DNA of 33,236 bases from an uncultured Bacteroidales bacterium. Lineage in GTDB: Bacteria > Bacteroidota > Bacteroidia > Bacteroidales > Bacteroidaceae. Numbering within the stretch: the stretch's first letter is position 1; every line of letters begins with the position of its first letter. This document shows positions 25,597 through 30,860 of this stretch, piece by piece. The translations under genes were made by a program, and so were the position numbers. The stretch lies in the NCBI GenBank assembly GCA_902791295.1, contig CADAVI010000009.1, forward strand, positions 1 through 33,236, read 5' to 3'. The notes under the pieces were generated by a model. That model did no database searches, was not told the DNA's origin, and saw only the letters and a list, made by a program, of their open reading frames with translations.

Positions 25597-25683
25597 AAAG
25601 CGAGAAACCGTGCTCTTGACAGGACAACGTATCTTGCTGTGTTTTTGGATTTTAGAGGACGCACCACATGTGAACTATATCAA

Positions 25684-25846
25684 ATATCAGTATATCAGTT
25701 TTATTTTTGAATACCCTCATTCTTTCATTTCTCATATACATATGTATTATATATTATTATATATTAATTAGTTATATATATAAGTATAGAGATTTTTGGA
25801 ATAGTAGGGTATCTAATTTTAAACTGATATACTGATATACTGATAT
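25684..25846. repeat. AT-rich long inverted repeat with ACTGATAT tandem copies
   Basis: ATATCAGTATATCAGTTT (25684-25701) is the exact complement of 25821-25838; ATACCCT (25711-25717) pairs with AGGGTAT (25806-25812) in register inside it. The right arm carries ACTGATAT three times in tandem (25823-25846). The middle (25735-25795) is almost only A and T (TATATATTATTATATATTA and similar). Confidence 0.85.
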
Positions 25847-25914
25847 AACTTCTCTCTCCAAAGCCTTCTCTTCCCTCTTCCTTCTTCCTTCTTACATCTT
25901 ACTTCATTTTGAAC

Positions 25915-25991
25915 ATTACGAGTAAGCGAGAGCAGAGACAAGCTTGTTTGATCTCTGCCGAGCGTGAGTAATGTCTGCGGCGAATAGCCGC
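25915..25991. repeat. Nested hairpins
   Basis: GCAGAGA (25932-25938) pairs with TCTCTGC (25952-25958), with the palindrome CAAGCTTG in between and ATTAC/GTAAT (25915-25919, 25968-25972) as outer ends; next to it GCGGC-GAATA-GCCGC (25977-25991). Confidence 0.6.
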
Positions 25992-26041
25992 GAACAGTCT
26001 GACGACAGTTTGGGAACAGTCTGAGGACCCTCAACGGACAT

Positions 26042-26068
26042 AACGGACAAGCGTTAATTGTGTCCGTT
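26042..26068. repeat. 8-bp inverted repeat
   Basis: AACGGACA (26042-26049) and TGTCCGTT (26061-26068), 11-nt loop. Function unknown. Confidence 0.5.
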
Positions 26069-26098
26069 CGTTGTTGCAAAAAGGCCGTCAAAAAACCT

Positions 26099-26180
26099 GA
26101 GTTAACTCAAACGATCGATCGGGTTAACTCACACGATGAATCGAGTTAACTCACGCGATTTTGGGAGTTAATTCGTGGAG
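26099..26180. repeat. 22-bp tandem repeat with palindromic GAGTTAACTC core
   Basis: Units begin at 26099, 26121, 26143 and 26165 (the last partial and diverged). Each starts with G(A/G)GTTAACTC, itself a 10-bp palindrome, followed by a variable CGAT-containing half. Regular spacing of about two helical turns suggests repeated protein binding. A single further copy is at 26858. No conserved spacers are present, so it is not a CRISPR array. Confidence 0.8.
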
Positions 26181-26259
26181 CTGCACCCCATAGCTATTTT
26201 TCCGGATAACTATAAAAAAAGTTTTGGATAACTATGCAGTAAAATCTGGAAGGGCCAAA

Positions 26260-26292
26260 AGAAAAGCGCCCGCAGTTTATGTCTGCAGGCGC
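26260..26292 (-). terminator. Terminator of the DUF2442-HTH gene
   Basis: On the minus strand GCGCCTGCAG (26292-26283) pairs with CTGCGGGCGC (26275-26266), one G-U pair, 7-nt loop, followed by TTTTCTTTT. It lies 20 nt after the stop at 26313. Confidence 0.8.
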
Positions 26293-26312
26293 GAGGTATA
26301 TTTGTGAGAAGT

Positions 26313-26726
26313 TCAGACCGCTATTAGCTCCTGCCCTATTTCACGCACGGTATCCATAATCAGCGTAACTCTCGCATCGCTGGGATTTTTCTTACCGCTG
26401 ATATACTGTGCCATCAGGCTTTGAGAGATGCCTGCGCGTCGCGCAATGGCAGAAACATTCAGCTCCGGATGTGCCATGAACAACTTATAGAGAGCCGTCG
26501 TCTCTTTTTTCTCGAAGAAACCCTCAAAGCTCAGGTCTTCATCAATGTCCTCCCAATGAATGCCGTATTCGTCAGCTTCATAGTTCTCCCTTTGCTCTTT
26601 TGTCGCATATTTAAGCCTTGGATAATTAGAGAACTTCTCGCATGCTTCTTTTCCGTTTTCAGTCCTAATCCAAACGGCTTCTTCTGTCAACCAAATCTTC
26701 TCAATCTTCTCCATAGCAACCTCCAT
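26313..26726 (-). CDS. DUF2442-HTH fusion protein, candidate antitoxin-like repressor
   Basis: The 137-residue protein has an N-terminal DUF2442 domain (about 8-70: IEKIWLTEEAVWIRTENGKE, then GIHWEDIDEDLSFEGFF) and a C-terminal helix-turn-helix of Xre type (about 88-130: VSAIARRAGISQSLMAQYISG, first 20: VSAIARRAGISQSLMAQYIS). DUF2442 genes are often paired with DUF4160 genes in toxin-antitoxin-like loci; no DUF4160 partner is visible beside it. The promoter upstream holds an inverted repeat between -33 and -7, which points to self-repression. The start could be residue 1 or 5. The gene sits between two identical 25-bp repeats (26091-26115, 26850-26874). Confidence 0.8.
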   Translation of the reverse strand: MEVAMEKIEKIWLTEEAVWIRTENGKEACEKFSNYPRLKYATKEQRENYEADEYGIHWEDIDEDLSFEGFFEKKETTALYKLFMAHPELNVSAIARRAGISQSLMAQYISGKKNPSDARVTLIMDTVREIGQELIAV

Positions 26727-26743
26727 TTCTTATCCTCTTTTCC

Positions 26744-26776
26744 ACAAAAATAGGTAATTAATTTATTACCTCCAAA
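26744..26776 (-). promoter_or_regulatory. Promoter and operator of the DUF2442-HTH gene
   Basis: On the minus strand TTTG (26776-26773), 20 nt, TATTTTTGT (26752-26744): an exact promoter 18 nt before the ATG. The spacer holds the inverted repeat AGGTAAT (26752-26758), 6 nt, ATTACCT (26765-26771), placed so that a bound dimer would block RNA polymerase. Confidence 0.7.
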
Positions 26777-26811
26777 TAATTTTGCAACTATTTTACGTTT
26801 TCGTTGCAAAA
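26777..26811 (+). promoter_or_regulatory. Rightward -7 box within an inverted repeat
   Basis: TAATTTTGC (26777-26785) is an exact plus-strand -7 box. It overlaps TTTTGCAAC (26780-26788), whose exact complement GTTGCAAAA is at 26803-26811. It could start a short transcript ending in the palindrome at 26874-26925, or reach the DUF4468 gene at 27055. Confidence 0.35.
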
Positions 26812-26849
26812 AGATAAATTAGATTTCCAAATTCACCAATACCGCCCCG

Positions 26850-26874
26850 AAAAACCTGAGTTAACTCAAACGAT
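26850..26874. repeat. 25-bp direct repeat, second copy
   Basis: Identical over 25 bases to 26091-26115 (starts AAAAACCTGAG, ends CAAACGAT). Both copies also follow a GTTGCAAAAAG segment (at 26072 and 26803). The pair encloses the DUF2442-HTH gene. Confidence 0.85.
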
Positions 26875-26925
26875 TTGAAGTGCACCCCAAAAGTTGGACA
26901 AAAAACTTTTGGGGTGCACTTCAAA
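26874..26925. repeat. Perfect palindrome, 22-bp arms; possible IS end or terminator
   Basis: Positions 26874-26895 (begins TTTGAAGTGCACCCC) are exactly complementary to 26904-26925, with the 8-nt loop GGACAAAA. The arm resembles terminal inverted repeats of IS3-family elements in Bacteroidota (a recollection, not checked). It would also work as a strong transcriptional hairpin. Confidence 0.7.
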
Positions 26926-27054
26926 GATTGATAGGTTATCCCCAATACCTCCGAAACGTAAGCGAAGTAGATTGCTCACGCTTCTTTTATTCCCCTCTCC
27001 TTAAATAAATAATTAATAGAGGTTGCGCCCGACACAAACATAGGGTAAAAGATT

Positions 27055-27600
27055 ATGAAAAAGTTTATATTATTGTTGTTTGTTGCCTGCCTTCCGATAA
27101 TTGGCTTTACACAGAAACCTCTATCATTCTCTGTCGTAATCAATAAGGACGGGGTTGATGCACAGACTCTTTATGATTTGACCAAAAACTGGATGGCTCA
27201 AACTTTTAGAGACTCCAATACATTCTTAGAACAATCTGGTGATGAGATTAGCGGAAGAGGAAGAATGACCTTCTCTACAAATATGCAGTATTCCAGCATT
27301 AAGGGATTTCTTGAATATTCTGTGAATGTGCAGTTTAAGGAGGGAAAACTGAGATTTACTTTGGGAAACTTTACTCATGTTCCCGGAATTATCGCTCATT
27401 TTAACAACGACATAGGCATTCTTGTAGATAGTTTACCCGAAAAATTAGATGATATGGGAATAACCGGCGTAAACAGAAAAGCCTGCTATAAATATTATTT
27501 CAAACGTGGAACACCTTTATGCAAAGCCGAATTTGAAAAGCTGTCTGCAAACTTGGAATTATTTATTGATAACCGCAATTCATCCAAAGAAGATTGGTAA
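27055..27600 (+). CDS. Secreted DUF4468-type protein
   Basis: The 181-residue protein has a signal peptide (MKKFILLLFVACLPIIGFTQ) and a mature domain that resembles DUF4468 (TBP-like fold) of Bacteroidota: VVINKDGVDAQTLYDLTKNW, WMAQTFRDSNTFLE, ISGRGRMTF, EYSVNVQFKEGKLRFTLGNF (20 residues) and HVPG. The family is found as secreted or envelope proteins; no reaction is known. The gene is AT-rich compared with the core. No convincing promoter was found directly upstream; a hairpin follows the stop. Confidence 0.75.
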   Translation: MKKFILLLFVACLPIIGFTQKPLSFSVVINKDGVDAQTLYDLTKNWMAQTFRDSNTFLEQSGDEISGRGRMTFSTNMQYSSIKGFLEYSVNVQFKEGKLRFTLGNFTHVPGIIAHFNNDIGILVDSLPEKLDDMGITGVNRKACYKYYFKRGTPLCKAEFEKLSANLELFIDNRNSSKEDW

Positions 27601-27621
27601 TCATAATATAAAATACGAAAT

Positions 27622-27654
27622 AAACGCCCCACGTGAAAGAATGTTGGGGCGTTT
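27622..27654 (+). terminator. Hairpin after the DUF4468 gene
   Basis: AAACGCCCCA (27622-27631) and TGGGGCGTTT (27645-27654), 10-bp perfect stem, 13-nt loop. The T run after it is short, but a T-rich stretch follows at 27666. Confidence 0.6.
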
Positions 27655-27732
27655 GCAGTTAATGGTGTTATTTTATTTTTTATACTCCTACAATTTTTCG
27701 GCGAATCATACTTCTTTTAGGATTCTTTTTAG

Positions 27733-27741
27733 TACATTTGC
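27733..27741 (+). promoter_or_regulatory. -7 box upstream of the alpha-CTD-like/HIRAN gene group
   Basis: TACATTTGC is an exact -7 box, 118 nt before the ATG at 27859; no good -33 box. The leader contains the inverted repeat ATGTGG-AA-CCACAT (27758-27771), a possible operator. Confidence 0.45.
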
Positions 27742-27858
27742 AAAAGATTCCATTCAAATGTGGAACCACATGCATATTGGCAATGAATTAACGTACGCAG
27801 TTTCCTCTTGTCCCCGAAACGTGTTAAACCGACAATATACAAATAACATATAGTAACT

Positions 27859-28209
27859 ATGACTCGAAAGGAAATCATAGATAGGTTGGAGAGTGTTGAG
27901 AGGGAGGTGAAGGAGATTCGGGAGTACCTTTCTCAGAATGATAGTGAACAGGTGACTCCTGTAGGATTTTCTTTACCATTGGAATCTGACTTCAAGGTTG
28001 GATATACGTTAGAAGATTTGTACAGGGAGTTTGGGAAAAAGAAATCTTTGGCGTACCGATTAAAGTCGGCTCTCAAAAAGCAGAACATCAAAACTTTGGA
28101 GGAATTTCTGTCACTCACTCCAGGCGAACTGTTGGATTTGGAAGGTGTTGGTTACGACACTTTGCTTCGCACAAAAAAGACTTTGAGTAAGTTGGGAATT
28201 GATTGGTGA
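27859..28209 (+). CDS. Small protein with RNA-polymerase-alpha-CTD-like helix-hairpin-helix domain
   Basis: The 116-residue protein has an N-terminal coiled-coil-like helix (RLESVEREVKEIREYLSQ, 9-26), a linker, and a C-terminal domain (62-116) that reads like the alpha-subunit CTD of RNA polymerase: LAYRLKSALKKQNIKTLEEF, LTPGELLDLEGVGYDTLLRT, then KKTLSKLGI. In RpoA this domain binds the minor groove and regulators. Here it stands alone on a likely oligomerising helix, so a DNA-binding or polymerase-contacting role is plausible but unproven. The HIRAN gene follows after 64 nt on the same strand. Confidence 0.7.
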   Translation: MTRKEIIDRLESVEREVKEIREYLSQNDSEQVTPVGFSLPLESDFKVGYTLEDLYREFGKKKSLAYRLKSALKKQNIKTLEEFLSLTPGELLDLEGVGYDTLLRTKKTLSKLGIDW

Positions 28210-28273
28210 ATTAAAGTTAATAGGTTATAACCATCAGTTTCAACTAGTAGCAAATCTCCTAAATTATATTATT

Positions 28274-29854
28274 ATGTGGTACGAAAAAGACCCTAAAATA
28301 ATGGATGCACATCTATTAGAAGGAATAGAAACAGGCCTTTTATTTAATCATAAGTATCTGCAACCTATCACCCCTTCCAAAAGGCAGTTCAAACGAGATT
28401 TTGTTGTTGAACGCAAAGATTCATTCGATATTGCAGGAATAGATTTCCACTATTATCGTAACGACCTGTATCTTTTGGGCGACAAATATTATAATGGTCA
28501 AGTGCTGGATTTAGAATATGAACCATGGAATGAGTATGACCCCAACGCCATCGTTATCCGCATGCTTGGTCGTAAACTTGGTTACATAAGACGATATGAC
28601 ACAGAAACCGTAAGTTGGATTATGACTTGTAGTAAGCACTATTGGGCAACTCTTGACTGTTCATGCATGGGTTTTGAAAGAGTCAACATATCATATTTGC
28701 AGGAATTTCATAACACATACACACTTCCATATCAAACTGATTTGATATTATCAACTATTTGTTCCAACGAACAGTATAAAAGAAATTCAGATTTTATAAA
28801 GCGGAATATCGGCCATACCGTAACATTCGATACATTTGGGGAGCTTTACAAAAAGAATCAAGTTGCAATTCGTACTGACATGAATTCTGTTATTGGATAC
28901 ATAGATGATGCGTTTATCGCTAACCAATACTGGAGAATACCAATTGCAGGTTTTATTGAAGATGTTGCTAGTGATGATCAGTCAATGAAACTGGAAATAA
29001 AACTAAGACTTCTCATGGAGAAGAGCGTCATCAATAAAAACTATTTGAAGTCCATCAAAGCTCTTAAGAAATTCTTTGGTTCCTTTAACGATGCTGGTTC
29101 ATACAGCATAGAATGGACGGATTTGGTGAAGGTTGTACCACGCAAGTCACGTTCTGTGTCTGCGTATGAGCCTTTAATGAAATACTTGAAGGAGAACCAT
29201 GCTATTCAATTGACAATAATAAATGCCCCCAAAGAAGTGGATAAAGTCAGGTATTCCAGCGAACAAGAATCTACTACATCTGACGCTGTAGTTGTTAAGC
29301 AGGTTTCGGCTGCAGACAAGCAGAGTGATACTTCAAATACCAATTCAACGAATCTAACAAAATCAACGAAACGTTCTTTAACGTCAATCTCCGAATTCTT
29401 CCCTTTGTGGGGAATTACAATAGGAAAAACCACATGGGAACAAGCAGAAGAAAAGGGGTATAAAGTTGAAGTGTGGGAAAAAGGTCCGTGGCGAGTTATG
29501 AGTGTTGGCGTTTTTGACTTTTGGGACCATAAAGGAAATGGAGTTTTTTCTTCTGCTTGCCTATCACAGAGTAGTTACTATTTCCCTCCCAAATGGAAAT
29601 CAAAAGGCTTTTCGTGGAATCATTCGTATGATGATTGGATGAAAGTTTTCAAGGAATTGGGTTATGATATTACAGTAAAGAATCATCCAAGCATAAAGGA
29701 GTTTAGTGGACGTAACACATTGAGTGCTTCCTTTGATGCACTCTCACCTGATGGCCTTTTGCTGTTTACCTTGACTTTTGACTATGGGGAAAATGGATAC
29801 TTAACATCTTCGCCTAAAACGCTGCATTTTATCAATGTGACTTATAATGGATAG
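28274..29854 (+). CDS. HIRAN-domain protein with unknown C-terminal domain
   Basis: The 526-residue protein has a HIRAN domain at about 51-117: FDIAGIDFHYY, LLGDKYYNGQVLDLEYEP, WNEYDPNAIVIRMLGRKLGY (20 residues). HIRAN binds single-stranded or 3'-ended DNA in helicases and nucleases. A second degenerate copy may lie near 180-240 (NIGHTVTFDTFGELYKKNQ, then VIGYIDD). After a Ser/Thr-rich linker (about 330-365) comes a separate C-terminal domain (SEFFPLWGITIGKTTWEQA and GPWRVMSVGVFDFWD) that I do not recognise. No catalytic motif is evident. ATG at 28274 is preferred; a start at 28199 would overlap the gene before it and adds a segment of low similarity to anything. Confidence 0.75.
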   Translation: MWYEKDPKIMDAHLLEGIETGLLFNHKYLQPITPSKRQFKRDFVVERKDSFDIAGIDFHYYRNDLYLLGDKYYNGQVLDLEYEPWNEYDPNAIVIRMLGRKLGYIRRYDTETVSWIMTCSKHYWATLDCSCMGFERVNISYLQEFHNTYTLPYQTDLILSTICSNEQYKRNSDFIKRNIGHTVTFDTFGELYKKNQVAIRTDMNSVIGYIDDAFIANQYWRIPIAGFIEDVASDDQSMKLEIKLRLLMEKSVINKNYLKSIKALKKFFGSFNDAGSYSIEWTDLVKVVPRKSRSVSAYEPLMKYLKENHAIQLTIINAPKEVDKVRYSSEQESTTSDAVVVKQVSAADKQSDTSNTNSTNLTKSTKRSLTSISEFFPLWGITIGKTTWEQAEEKGYKVEVWEKGPWRVMSVGVFDFWDHKGNGVFSSACLSQSSYYFPPKWKSKGFSWNHSYDDWMKVFKELGYDITVKNHPSIKEFSGRNTLSASFDALSPDGLLLFTLTFDYGENGYLTSSPKTLHFINVTYNG

Positions 29855-29921
29855 CGATTTATATACGGTCAAGTTAGAACCCATACAGTAATAGTAGCAA
29901 TAGAATAGAAAGAATACCATT

Positions 29922-30800
29922 ATGAATAATAAATTAGATTTTCGAACGAAGCATGTGTATGTCTGTATAGACAAATATGAGGCGCATTCATTTGATTATA
30001 AAGGTTGGATTATATCAGATGATTATGAGGTAAATGAAAGAAGTCCTCGCCATTCTCAGTATTCAATATGTATAACATCACCAAGCATTTCAAATCAAGA
30101 CGAATTGGCTGATTATAGCTTCCTGGGACAGAAAATTGCAAATACAATTACAGAGTTGATTCCAATTAGTGGCTTGCCATCGCTGAATAGTCCCCGATTT
30201 GTAAGCTTTAATAATAATCAGGCAATTGCAGATTACAGTTCTTCACCAAACGGATGGACTTCAAATTACGAATCTATTTTGTCATCATTAGAAACAGAAA
30301 ATGACAAAAAAACCAAATTAACCGTTACGATGCAAGGCTTTATTCATACTTCAATGTTAGAGCAATCTCCTTTATACGACATACAGCATATGATGGAACA
30401 TTATGATGATGCAGAAGACCCCATAAAGTTCTTGTTGTTTCTGAATATTTCTATTTTATCTGCTAACAATATAAATGTATTTATGCTGATTGGGAAGGCT
30501 TTGGAAATTGTTGAGGCAATATATCCTTACCATGGAAAAGAGAAAGATGACAAACGCATTGAGACCTTTTTCCCTGAATTGTCTAAAATATTTGGCGGAA
30601 ATACCATAAAAACATTGTGCCATTGGTGCAATGAACGTAAAGAAACAAGACACTACATCAAATTCAAACAAGAAAGATTGCCACACGAACCGTTAAGTAA
30701 AGAGGAGAGGATTGTACTTTACAGGTGTTCCAATAGCTTAATCATAAATGTTATTAGGAATGCATTCGGGCTACCTCATCTGTTTGTTGAATCTGAGTGA
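29922..30800 (+). CDS. Unknown protein with HEPN-like C-terminal half
   Basis: The 292-residue protein is of a family I do not recognise. The first half (1-165) is mixed alpha/beta with many Tyr, Ser and Asp. The second half is helical: NVFMLIGKALEIVEAIYP (185-202), then LCHWCNERKETRHYIKF (232-248), PLSKEERIVLYRCSNSL (257-273) and IINVIRNAFGL. This order, with R239-x4-H244, resembles HEPN domains, whose R-x4-6-H motif is the active site of many toxin and defence RNases. The match is by eye only. It lies 67 nt after the HIRAN gene on the same strand and is probably in the same transcript. AT-rich. Confidence 0.55.
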   Translation: MNNKLDFRTKHVYVCIDKYEAHSFDYKGWIISDDYEVNERSPRHSQYSICITSPSISNQDELADYSFLGQKIANTITELIPISGLPSLNSPRFVSFNNNQAIADYSSSPNGWTSNYESILSSLETENDKKTKLTVTMQGFIHTSMLEQSPLYDIQHMMEHYDDAEDPIKFLLFLNISILSANNINVFMLIGKALEIVEAIYPYHGKEKDDKRIETFFPELSKIFGGNTIKTLCHWCNERKETRHYIKFKQERLPHEPLSKEERIVLYRCSNSLIINVIRNAFGLPHLFVESE

Positions 30801-30830
30801 GATGATACAATGTGATTGACCTTCTATTAT

Positions 30831-30860
30831 GCGGCAATGATAGCCGCCTCTCTATTCTTT
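30831..30860. terminator. Hairpin between convergent genes
   Basis: GCGGC (30831-30835), loop AATGATA, GCCGC (30843-30847), then CTCTCTATTCTTTTTT on the plus strand. The stem is short (5 bp) but the T run is good; likely terminator of the HIRAN/HEPN-like group. Confidence 0.5.

Larger units (their letters stand above)
25106..26259. other. Gene-free, repeat-rich intergenic region
   Basis: About 1.15 kb in which no frame looks like a real gene. The longest frame (25337-25627, minus) has no recognisable fold and lies inside a repeat-bounded element. The region contains a 13-bp inverted repeat, a 265-bp element with inverted ends, a very AT-rich 160-bp inverted structure with an 8-bp tandem repeat, hairpins, a direct repeat of ACAGTCTGAG plus flank at 25322 and 26016, and a 22-bp tandem repeat, each listed separately. 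The GC-rich core ends here and AT-rich accessory DNA begins. Confidence 0.7.

Noticed and set aside
25337..25627. Leftward 96-codon frame in the repeat region
   Set aside because: It lies wholly between the inverted ends of the 25332-25596 element and slightly beyond, has no domain, no promoter or start context, and low-complexity composition; more likely non-coding repeat DNA.
26099..26180. Tandem 22-bp units as a CRISPR array
   Set aside because: Units are directly adjacent without unique spacers, they are degenerate, and there are no cas genes.
26936..26944. TTATCCCCA as a DnaA box and the AT-rich region as oriC
   Set aside because: Only one near match and no dnaA or dnaN gene nearby; not enough for an origin call.
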